Assembly: GCA_030529405.1 (NCBI GenBank)
Contig: JAUMWZ010000099.1
Location: 1-6,159, forward strand
DNA from: Bacteroides sp.
Lineage (GTDB): Bacteria > Bacteroidota > Bacteroidia > Bacteroidales > Bacteroidaceae
Direction: 5' to 3'
Length of the DNA stretch: 6,159 nucleotides
The position numbers and the translations under genes are program-made. Positions 1 to 5,740 of this stretch are shown here, in pieces; the stretch's first letter is position 1, and the number at the start of each line of letters is the position of its first letter. The notes below the pieces were generated by a model. That model made no database searches. It was given only the letters and a program-made list of their open reading frames with translations, and had not been told where the DNA came from.

Positions 1-260
1 GTTGGGCAGGCAAATCTCACGGAATGCAATACCCTATAACTCTCCGTGTGGTGGGGCATGATGATATAGGGATTGTTACTAACATTACATCAATCATATC
101 TAAAGAAACAGACATAAATCTTCGTTCTATCAGTATTGATTCTCATGATGGTTTGTTCTCTGGTAATCTCACAGTTATGGTTGGCGATAAAGGAAAACTT
201 GAGTTTTTGATAAAGAAACTAAAGACTGTAAAGGGAGTTAAACAGGTAGAAAGAAGTTAG
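1..260 (+). CDS. RelA/SpoT-family (p)ppGpp synthetase/hydrolase, C-terminal ACT domain (5'-truncated by window edge)
   Basis: The reading frame is open from base 3 to the TAG at 258-260 and continues off the left edge, so this is the tail of a larger protein. The ATG at 24 is internal. The visible 85 residues start with WAGKSHG and then form a complete ACT fold: a strand in YPITLRVVGHDDIGIV, a helix in TNITSIISKE, then INLRSISIDSHDG, a strand, a second helix (LEFLIKKLKTVKGV) and the closing VKQVERS. This pattern, with D-x-I-G-I-V and the late K-x-V-K-G-V, is the regulatory ACT (RRM-like) domain that ends long Rel enzymes, which make and/or degrade (p)ppGpp in the stringent response. In that family the domain senses the ribosome or amino-acid state and controls the N-terminal catalytic domains. 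Those are outside the window, so synthetase versus bifunctional type cannot be decided. No convincing terminator follows the gene. Confidence 0.88.
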   Translation, partial: WAGKSHGMQYPITLRVVGHDDIGIVTNITSIISKETDINLRSISIDSHDGLFSGNLTVMVGDKGKLEFLIKKLKTVKGVKQVERS

Positions 261-392
261 TTTGCTCATTCAGTGCTTTATGTGGCGGATAGGTAATTAA
301 CTTTCCACCTCTTGATAAATGCCCTTTCCTTTTTATATGTAGATTGTTGTTCTTGTTACGCTATGATGTGTAATAATCTAATAATAAAGAAT

Positions 393-758
393 ATGAATAT
401 AGAGGAGTTTAGAGATTATTGTCTTTCTTTTAAGGGTGCAAAAGAGTGCTTGCCTTTTGACGATAAAACTCTTGTTTTCACCGTTATGGATAAAATGTTT
501 TGTCTGACAGACATAGACTCTTTTGATATGATAAACGTGAAGTGCGACCCAGACGAGGCTATTATGTTGCGAGAACAATATCCTGAGGTTATCCCAGGTT
601 ATCACATGAATAAGAAACATTGGAACAGTATTCTCACAAACGGTGAGATTACCGATGCGCAATATAAAGAATGGATTAAAAACTCTTATGATATAGTTGT
701 GTCTAAACTTCCTAAGAAAAAACGCGAAGAACTTGCTAACTTTGACGGTAAGGGGTAG
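393..758 (+). CDS. MmcQ/YjbR-family protein
   Basis: This is a 121-residue soluble protein with the features of the MmcQ/YjbR family, which has a CyaY-like fold and is often labelled DNA-binding. It has an N-terminal helix (MNIEEFRDYCLSFKGAKE), then LPFDDKTLVFTVMDKMFCL, a middle acidic part and the family signature PGYHMNKKHWNSI at about residues 68-80. A C-terminal helix ends in a lysine-rich stretch (KLPKKKREEL). The ATG at 393 was chosen because family members normally begin this close to the first helix. The frame is open upstream to a TTG at 312 and ATGs at 363 and 366, but those extensions encode a cysteine-rich tail unlike the family. The biochemical role of the family is poorly established. 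The gene lies 132 bp after the Rel gene on the same strand, so co-transcription is possible but not shown. No Shine-Dalgarno site is visible. Confidence 0.85.
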   Translation: MNIEEFRDYCLSFKGAKECLPFDDKTLVFTVMDKMFCLTDIDSFDMINVKCDPDEAIMLREQYPEVIPGYHMNKKHWNSILTNGEITDAQYKEWIKNSYDIVVSKLPKKKREELANFDGKG

Positions 759-794
759 ATGTATATCTAAGAGTTGGATAACAGCCCTTTACAA

Positions 795-896
795 GCATAT
801 ATATAATCATATTGCAGACTATATACAGTTTACATCTTAACTGTATATAGTCTGTTTTTAATTTATATATAGTTGATTTGTTAGTTATATATAGTT
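795..896. repeat. Phased palindromic repeat array A (22-bp period)
   Basis: Four 14-bp cores start at 817, 839, 861 and 883, exactly 22 bp apart. Each matches AACTATATATAGTT at 12 of 14 positions. A weaker unit at 795 (9 of 14) is in the same phase. The 8-bp spacers are ATATTGCA, TACATCTT, TGTTTTTA and GATTTGTT. The two spacers at 809 and 875 resemble the GATTTGCA seen in the other arrays. The array lies between the YjbR-family gene and the promoter of the TamL-like gene. Array type and function are not recognised. Confidence 0.8.
815..859 (+). terminator. Perfect 16-bp hairpin plus T-run after the YjbR-family gene
   Basis: The arm at 815-830 (CAGACTATATACAGTT) and the arm at 839-854 (AACTGTATATAGTCTG) are exact reverse complements, with an 8-base loop and TTTTT at 855-859. 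This fits an intrinsic terminator 56 bases after the preceding stop codon, although the stem is AT-rich. The stem consists of two neighbouring units of the 22-bp repeat array, so the repeat itself may provide termination. An A-run on the opposite side is lacking, so the structure favours + strand termination. Confidence 0.6.
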
Positions 897-976
897 TACA
901 ATCGCTTTGTTTTTATTTACATCACAATGTGACTATATTATCTGCTTATATAGTGCTTATTATCGCAAATCTGCTA

Positions 977-984
977 TATCTTTG
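977..984 (+). promoter_or_regulatory. Putative Bacteroidota -7 promoter element for the TamL-like gene
   Basis: TATCTTTG fits the Bacteroidota TANNTTTG -7 consensus and ends 29 bases before the ATG at 1014, giving a short leader of roughly 25 bases. No good TTTG was found at the expected -33 position, so only half of the promoter is supported. Confidence 0.5.
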
Positions 985-1013
985 TAGCTGTTTATTATGC
1001 TTATTTGTAAACA

Positions 1014-3317
1014 ATGAGAGGGTTACTTTTTTCTAAATACATATATACATTTCTGTTTGTCTTAGTATTGTATTCTTGTTCGTCTACTAAGTATGTGCCA
1101 CAGAATGAGAAACTTCTGAGCAGAGTTAAAGTAGAGTCAAAGAGCAAAGAAATTATTGTTGGCGACTTTGAGAACTATGTCAGACAAAAGCCTAATTCTA
1201 AGCTCTTCAATCTGATAAAGGCAGAGCTTTACATATATAATATGTCTGGCAAGAAAAACAGTGGTTGGAACAGATTTTTAAGAAGAATAGGGGAGGCTCC
1301 CGTTATATATAATGAGGAGATGACACAGTTTACTAAGCGAGAGATGACAAAAGAGCTAAACAACTTGGGGTATATGTCCGCTAGAGTAGATGTGCATAAG
1401 AAACAAAAGAAAAGAAAGATAGAAATCAAGTATGTGATAAGTGCTGGCAAACCTCATATTATTGAATCTTTTGTGCAGAATGTATCAGATGAAAGATTGA
1501 TGAACATTATTAGCTCCGAGAAAGACAAGTCATTTGTCAGAAAAGGCGCAGTTTTTAATACTAACAAACTTGATGAAGAACGCATAAGAATAGCCAATCT
1601 TGTGAGAAACAGAGGATATTATGACTTTACAAAAGAGTATATTACTTTCATAGCAGATACTGTTGCAAACACGAGGAGAGTTAATCTGACTATGAATGTG
1701 TCAAGTCATGATAAGGATAGTAAGGATAAAGAAAAGTTCATACAACCATACACCATAGGCAATATAAAGATTACTGAAGACTTGCCTTACTATACACAAA
1801 ACTCTGAAAAAGGAGGATCAAAAGACTCTTTGATATATAATGGGAAAACGTTTGAATACGTTCGCAAGCCATATATAAGTCCTCGGGTGTTAGACAATAT
1901 GATATCTTTCGGCAAAGGAGATTTATATAACGAGCAAAAACTTCAACGCACATATTCAAATCTTATACGATTGTCGGCTGTTAGATATGCAAACATTCGA
2001 TACGTAAAGAAGCCTGACAACACACTTGATTGTTTGATTAGTGTAACACGCAATAAAGACAAAAACATATCTTTCTCTGTTGAAGGCACAAACTCAGCCA
2101 GTGACTACGGCGTTGCTGCATCAATAAACTTCCAAAACAGAAACCTTTTCAAGGGTTCTGAGCTTTTTCAAGTCAAACTTAGAGGTGCTTACGAAAAGAT
2201 TTCAGGATTGAAACAAGGCTATTTCAGTAATAATTTCAGAGAATATGGTGTTGAAACAAGCATAAACTTTCCTCGATTTCTGTTTCCTTTCTTAAAGAAC
2301 GATTTCAAAAAATCTATCAGAGCAAATACAGAGTTTGGTTTTCAGTTCAACAATCAGTTAAGACCTGAGTTCACACGTACACTTCTTAACGCCTTTTGGT
2401 CTTATAAGTGGTCGAACAACAGAAAGTCAAGTCATCGCTTTGACCTTATCAATATAAGTTTTCTTCATCTACCAAGTATCTCAGAAAGGTTTAGAGAAGA
2501 ATACATAAACAATGGTAACAGCCTTTTCTTTACTTATAACTATCAAGACCGTTTCATAATAAACTGGGGATACTACTATTATTATAATAGCGAAGGCAAT
2601 GCAAATGTGGTAAACAGACTGTTCAATCCGAGCGCAACAACCTTTCGTATAGGAATGGAGTTTGCAGGTAACTTGATGAATGGAGTATCTAAGATTTTCA
2701 ACTTCAAAATGAATGAGAACGGAGAGTATAAACTGTTTAATGTTCCTTATTCTCAATATGTAAAACTCAATACTAACTATCTGAAATCCTTTAGGTTTGA
2801 TAAATATAATTCTATTTCTTTGCACGTTGGTCTTGGATTAGCTATTCCTTACGGCAATTCTAAGACTATACCTTTTGAAAAACAGTTTTTCTCGGGTGGA
2901 GCAAATAGTGTTCGTGGGTGGAGCATAAGAGAGTTGGGTCCCGGAGCATACATAGGAAATGGAGATTTGCTTACTAAGTCGGGAGAGATTAAGCTTGATG
3001 CAAACTTGGAATACAGAACAAAGCTTTTTTGGAAGTTTAGGGGTGCGGCATTCATTGATGCAGGTAATGTGTGGAATATAAGAACATACAAACATCAACC
3101 CGATGGAGTGTTCAAGTTTGATAAGTTCTACAAACAGATTGCGGTAGCATACGGATTGGGAATAAGGCTTGATGCAGACATACTTGTTTTAAGACTTGAC
3201 GGTGGAATGAAAGCTATTAACCCGATGTATGAGAGTGGTAAAGATAGATACCCTATAATCAGACCAAACTTCAAAAGAGACTTTGCGCTGCATATAGCCG
3301 TAGGTTATCCGTTCTAG
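1014..3317 (+). CDS. tamL: TamL-like BamA/TamA (Omp85) family outer-membrane lipoprotein
   Basis: This 767-residue protein is an Omp85-family beta-barrel. Residues 1-21 form a lipoprotein signal peptide with a basic start, a hydrophobic core (YTFLFVLVL) and the lipobox L-Y-S-C22, followed by SSTKYVP, a start typical of Bacteroidota TamL proteins. Residues about 30-347 have POTRA-like segments, with repeat ends near 145, 230 and 347. The barrel begins near residue 350. The Omp85 loop motif is V633-R634-G635-W636, and the protein ends in the classic terminal aromatic, F767. TamL is the lipidated counterpart of TamA and with TamB is thought to help assemble the outer membrane. The lipobox cysteine and the terse POTRA region argue against this being the main BamA. 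No acidic surface-export tag follows C22. No tamB-like gene is in the window. The gene is flanked by repeat arrays and appears to be transcribed alone. Confidence 0.87.
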   Translation: MRGLLFSKYIYTFLFVLVLYSCSSTKYVPQNEKLLSRVKVESKSKEIIVGDFENYVRQKPNSKLFNLIKAELYIYNMSGKKNSGWNRFLRRIGEAPVIYNEEMTQFTKREMTKELNNLGYMSARVDVHKKQKKRKIEIKYVISAGKPHIIESFVQNVSDERLMNIISSEKDKSFVRKGAVFNTNKLDEERIRIANLVRNRGYYDFTKEYITFIADTVANTRRVNLTMNVSSHDKDSKDKEKFIQPYTIGNIKITEDLPYYTQNSEKGGSKDSLIYNGKTFEYVRKPYISPRVLDNMISFGKGDLYNEQKLQRTYSNLIRLSAVRYANIRYVKKPDNTLDCLISVTRNKDKNISFSVEGTNSASDYGVAASINFQNRNLFKGSELFQVKLRGAYEKISGLKQGYFSNNFREYGVETSINFPRFLFPFLKNDFKKSIRANTEFGFQFNNQLRPEFTRTLLNAFWSYKWSNNRKSSHRFDLINISFLHLPSISERFREEYINNGNSLFFTYNYQDRFIINWGYYYYYNSEGNANVVNRLFNPSATTFRIGMEFAGNLMNGVSKIFNFKMNENGEYKLFNVPYSQYVKLNTNYLKSFRFDKYNSISLHVGLGLAIPYGNSKTIPFEKQFFSGGANSVRGWSIRELGPGAYIGNGDLLTKSGEIKLDANLEYRTKLFWKFRGAAFIDAGNVWNIRTYKHQPDGVFKFDKFYKQIAVAYGLGIRLDADILVLRLDGGMKAINPMYESGKDRYPIIRPNFKRDFALHIAVGYPF

Positions 3318-3339
3318 CATTATTTATTATGATATTCTC

Positions 3340-3377
3340 AAAAGCACCTTATTTATTTCGCACAGTAAGGTGCTTTT
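3340..3377 (+). terminator. Intrinsic terminator after the TamL-like gene
   Basis: The arm AAAAGCACCTTA (3340-3351) and the arm TAAGGTGCTTTT (3366-3377) are perfect 12-bp reverse complements around a 14-base loop, 22 bases after the stop codon. The stem starts with A4 and ends with T4, so it could terminate transcription from either direction. Confidence 0.8.
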
Positions 3378-3449
3378 GCTGTATAAATAGATATGTAATG
3401 CTGTGAAAATAAAAGATTAAACTCGCTTGCAGTTGTTCATTATAATAAT

Positions 3450-3551
3450 GACGCTATTGAGTCTATTTGCAGATTATATATAGCTGACTTGCAAACTGTA
3501 TATAATCTATTTCTTAACTATATATGGTTTGCAAATCAACTCTATATAGTT
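3450..3551. repeat. Phased palindromic repeat array B (22-bp period)
   Basis: Four cores start at 3472, 3494, 3516 and 3538, exactly 22 bp apart, matching AACTATATATAGTT at 11, 11, 13 and 13 of 14 positions. A degenerate unit at 3450 (8 of 14) is in phase and is followed by the spacer TATTTGCA. The other spacers are GACTTGCA, TATTTCTT and TGCAAATC. The last is the exact reverse complement of GATTTGCA from array C, so units occur in both orientations. The first two clear units can pair as an imperfect 15-bp hairpin (3471-3485 with 3494-3508). The array sits about 73 bp after the terminator and 180 bp before the next start codon. Confidence 0.8.
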
Positions 3552-3697
3552 TGCATTATAGGTAAAAACACTTGAAAAGGGGAGTCTTATTCGCTAATTT
3601 CTATTTTGTCTATCTGTTTTCTCTTAGTTTTCTAGCTCTTGAACCACATCTATATAAGAAAAACACTCAATAATTGATTTTTTATTATTCATAATTC

Positions 3698-3726
3698 TTT
3701 GTTTTCATAATAATCATATATTTTTG
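3698..3726 (+). promoter_or_regulatory. Putative Bacteroidota promoter abutting the HU-CCDC81/SPOR gene
   Basis: TTTG at 3698-3701 and TATTTTTG at 3719-3726 fit the -33 and -7 consensus, with a 17-base gap that is slightly short. The -7 element ends only four bases before the ATG at 3731. If used, it would give an almost leaderless transcript. Confidence 0.45.
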
Positions 3727-3730
3727 TGGT

Positions 3731-4837
3731 ATGCAAGAGTTAATATACCACATAGAATTACTATTAGAGGAAAACGACTGTGTTATAGTTCCTAACTTCG
3801 GAGGGTTTATTGTCTACGATGAACCGTCGAATTATTCTGAGCAGGAACAAATATTTCTACCACCAAATCGTAAGTTGATATTCAACAAGAAACTTCGTAT
3901 AAACGACGGATTGTTGGCTCAATCTTATATGCAAATCAAGCAAGTAGATTTTTCAGAAGCTATGAGTTTGATAGAACACTCAGTAGTAGAACTAAAGAAG
4001 TCTATACAATATGAACGCAAGTTGGCTTTAGGCAAACTTGGAGAAATATCTTGCAACATACACGGCGAATATATTTTCAATAGCTATGATAATGTTCGTG
4101 TATATCCTTCATTGTATGGTTTAGACTACTTTGAGATGAAACAACTCAAAAATCTTAAAGAAGCTGTTGCCATTCAAAACATACAAAATGAAGAACCTAA
4201 GAAGAAAGCAACTCGATATAATTTTTCAATTAGCAAAGCGTTCATCAGAAACACTGTTGCAGCAGTTGTTGCTGTTGTGCTGTTCTTCTCTTTCTCAAAC
4301 ACTGTGGGCAACACAGACACCGTAAATACGGTATATGCCACAATTATACCTGAAGAAATATTTAAGGGAAAACCTACTTTGATATCCAACAAGCAAGAGG
4401 TTGAACCAGAAGTGAAATATAATGCTACGTTGGAGGAAGCAATAAACCAAGACAAGCAAATAGAAGAGATGTTGTTTTCGTCGCAAGAAGAAATTGTGAC
4501 ACAAACATCTACTTCTGACAGTCAAACATTCGAGGTTGAGACTGAAAAAATAGAAATCCCAACTCAAAAAGTAGCAGAAACAAAAGAAGAGATAACAATT
4601 GACGACATAGAAAATCGGCCATACCACATAATAGCAATAGGGGGTATATCTAAGAGTGCTGCACAAAAAATAGCAGAGCAATACAGAGAAAAGGGTTTCA
4701 AAGATGCTATTGTTATCACAAAAGACTCTAAAGTGAGAGTTAGCATAATGTCGTTTGAAGACTTGAATGAAGCAAACAAAGCTTTGGCAGAACTTAGACA
4801 AAGCGAAGAACATACATCTAACTGGCTATTGAAGTAA
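3731..4837 (+). CDS. HU-CCDC81 and SPOR domain-containing membrane protein
   Basis: This 368-residue protein joins a predicted DNA-binding module to a peptidoglycan-binding one. Residues 1-58 (IELLLEENDCVIVPNFGGFI) and about 60-132, with LALGKLGEI and a closing YPSLYGLDYF, match the paired HU-CCDC81 bacterial domains, relatives of HU/IHF. Residues 171-188 (FIRNTVAAVVAVVLFFSF) are the single membrane helix. Residues 190-295 are an acidic, Glu/Thr-rich linker. Residues 297-367 are a SPOR domain (YHIIAIGGISK... A-x-x-I-A, VRVSIMSF, ending in NWLLK). SPOR domains bind denuded glycan strands at division sites. Expected topology is N-terminus in the cytoplasm and SPOR in the periplasm, so the protein could link the nucleoid to the septal wall; that is inference from domain logic. 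ATG 3731 gives the standard family N-terminus. The next gene starts 46 bp downstream, suggesting an operon. Confidence 0.88.
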   Translation: MQELIYHIELLLEENDCVIVPNFGGFIVYDEPSNYSEQEQIFLPPNRKLIFNKKLRINDGLLAQSYMQIKQVDFSEAMSLIEHSVVELKKSIQYERKLALGKLGEISCNIHGEYIFNSYDNVRVYPSLYGLDYFEMKQLKNLKEAVAIQNIQNEEPKKKATRYNFSISKAFIRNTVAAVVAVVLFFSFSNTVGNTDTVNTVYATIIPEEIFKGKPTLISNKQEVEPEVKYNATLEEAINQDKQIEEMLFSSQEEIVTQTSTSDSQTFEVETEKIEIPTQKVAETKEEITIDDIENRPYHIIAIGGISKSAAQKIAEQYREKGFKDAIVITKDSKVRVSIMSFEDLNEANKALAELRQSEEHTSNWLLK

Positions 4838-4883
4838 AGCCTTTCCAACTTTTTACATATAAACAAAGACATAAATTAAGCTG

Positions 4884-5429
4884 ATGAAACGAGTGGTCTG
4901 CCCTAAGTGCGAGAACTACATTGCATTTGATGAAACAAAATACAGCGAAGGACAATCGCTAGTTTTTGTGTGTGAACATTGCAGCAAACAATTTAGCATA
5001 AGGCTGGGAAAGACAAAAACAAAGGCTTTGCGTAAGGAAGAAAATCTTGACGAAGAAGCTGAGAAGATGAAAATGTCTTTGGGATACATATCGGTAGTAG
5101 AGAATGTGTTCGGTTTCAAACAGTTATTGCCACTTGTTGAAGGAGATAACGTGATTGGACGCAAGTGTATTGGCACTAACATAACTACTCCTATTGAAAC
5201 ATCTGATATGAGTATGGACAGAAGACATTGCATTGTTAATGTTAAGGTTAGCAATAGTGGCGATGTGAAATATACTGTCAGAGATGCCGAAAGTGTTACA
5301 GGTACATTCCTTATGAATGAGATTTTGAAGTATAAGGAAAGAGTAACAATCACAGACGGAGCAATAATCACTATAGGAGCTACCACACTTATATTCCACA
5401 CTAAGAATGGGGAACAAATAGAAGAATAA
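4884..5429 (+). CDS. Zinc-ribbon and FHA domain-containing protein
   Basis: This is a 181-residue, probably cytosolic protein. Residues 1-40 hold a zinc ribbon with C6-P-K-C9 and C30-E-H-C33, the layout of the MJ0042-type putative zinc finger. Residues 43-64 are a charged linker. Residues about 68-173 form an FHA domain: I91-G92-R93, then D112-R113-R114-H115, then D134 and G140-T141-F142, and DGAIITIGATTLIFH at the end. FHA domains usually bind phosphothreonine peptides. Here the Ser usual in the S-x-x-H motif is D112, and the usual Asn before the Gly is T139, so the binding site is atypical. The start is fixed by the MKRVVCPKC ribbon. The gene lies 46 bp after the HU-CCDC81/SPOR gene with no promoter visible between them, so the two are probably co-transcribed. 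The partner and function are unknown. Confidence 0.85.
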   Translation: MKRVVCPKCENYIAFDETKYSEGQSLVFVCEHCSKQFSIRLGKTKTKALRKEENLDEEAEKMKMSLGYISVVENVFGFKQLLPLVEGDNVIGRKCIGTNITTPIETSDMSMDRRHCIVNVKVSNSGDVKYTVRDAESVTGTFLMNEILKYKERVTITDGAIITIGATTLIFHTKNGEQIEE

Positions 5430-5434
5430 ACCCT

Positions 5435-5544
5435 TATTTACAAACTATATACAACTGATTTGCAAATTATATATTGTTTGTTTTCAAACTATATATAGTT
5501 GATTTCTAATTTATATATAGTTTCTTTTTCAGTCCTATATATCT
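5435..5544. repeat. Phased palindromic repeat array C (22-bp period)
   Basis: Four cores start at 5443, 5465, 5487 and 5509, exactly 22 bp apart, matching AACTATATATAGTT at 11, 12, 14 and 12 of 14 positions. The unit at 5487 is the perfect palindrome. A weak in-phase unit is at 5531 (8 of 14). The spacers are TATTTACA, GATTTGCA, TGTTTTCA, GATTTCTA and TCTTTTTC. The array begins 5 bases after the stop codon of the FHA gene and precedes the uraA promoter region. Confidence 0.8.
5486..5529 (+). terminator. Candidate intrinsic terminator within array C
   Basis: AAACTATATATA at 5486-5497 pairs perfectly with TATATATAGTTT at 5512-5523 around a 14-base loop, followed by CTTTTT. It could end the HU-CCDC81/SPOR and FHA transcript. 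The stem is almost entirely A/T, and each arm is itself part of a palindromic unit, so alternative folds compete. Confidence 0.4.
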
Positions 5545-5679
5545 TTACTTTGTTATACATACCATAAACTATAGGTTTATTAACTACCTGTTTTATTTAT
5601 GTTCTTTCTCTTTTTGCTAGAAGAGTAGAGGTAAGTTATTTTTTGTTGGATTTAGCCATAATTTTTCTTCTTTCACTTA

Positions 5680-5709
5680 TTTGTATGGGTGCAAAAAGTC
5701 TTATCTTTG
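5680..5709 (+). promoter_or_regulatory. Putative Bacteroidota promoter for uraA
   Basis: TTTG at 5680-5683 and TATCTTTG at 5702-5709 match the -33 (TTTG) and -7 (TANNTTTG) elements with an 18-base gap. The -7 box ends 31 bases before the ATG at 5741, giving a leader of about 25-28 bases. This is the best promoter match in the window. Confidence 0.65.
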
Positions 5710-5740
5710 CGGGGATAATCAAGACACAAAACATACTTAT

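Larger units (their letters stand above)
3318..3730. other. 413-bp intergenic region between the TamL-like and HU-CCDC81/SPOR genes
   Basis: In order, it holds the intrinsic terminator at 3340-3377, repeat array B at 3450-3551, and a pyrimidine-rich AT stretch at about 3585-3660. A promoter-like pair lies at 3698-3726. No open frame with recognisable protein character and no tRNA-like fold was found here. Confidence 0.7.
5430..5740. other. 311-bp intergenic region between the FHA gene and uraA
   Basis: It holds array C (5435-5544), an imperfect palindrome at 5565-5579 (TAAACTATAGGTTTA), a T-rich stretch at about 5580-5670 with no recognisable gene, and the uraA promoter at 5680-5709. A 9-codon frame from 5599 has no supporting evidence. 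No PyrR-like or uracil-responsive leader structure was recognised. Confidence 0.65.

Noticed and set aside
281..312. Possible terminator after the Rel gene
   Set aside because: The potential stem GGATAGGT/ACTTTCC is mismatched and has no T-run after it.
312..392. Upstream TTG/ATG extension of the YjbR-family gene
   Set aside because: The extra residues are cysteine-rich and unlike the family, whose members start near the MNIEEF helix. ATG 393 is preferred.
2481..3098. Several - strand open frames inside the TamL-like gene
   Set aside because: They overlap the barrel-coding region, have no recognisable domains and lie on the strand opposite all supported genes.
761..4656. Identical 14-mer GTATATCTAAGAGT at 761 and 4643
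   Set aside because: One copy is inside coding sequence, the flanks do not match, and a match of this length is plausible by chance in AT-rich DNA.
4295..4813. 172-codon open frame on the - strand
   Set aside because: It lies wholly inside the HU-CCDC81/SPOR gene. The translation is a Phe/Cys/Tyr-rich shadow with no family character.
4916..5401. 161-codon open frame on the - strand opposite the FHA gene
   Set aside because: The + strand frame has clear zinc-ribbon and FHA motifs. The antisense frame is an unrecognisable low-complexity translation.
795..5544. CRISPR-like arrays
   Set aside because: The repeated unit is only 14 bp and palindromic, and the 8-bp spacers are themselves related to one another. 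No cas gene is present.
5599..5628. Nine-codon frame before uraA as a possible leader peptide
   Set aside because: It lies upstream of the predicted uraA promoter and has no attenuator-like hairpins after it.
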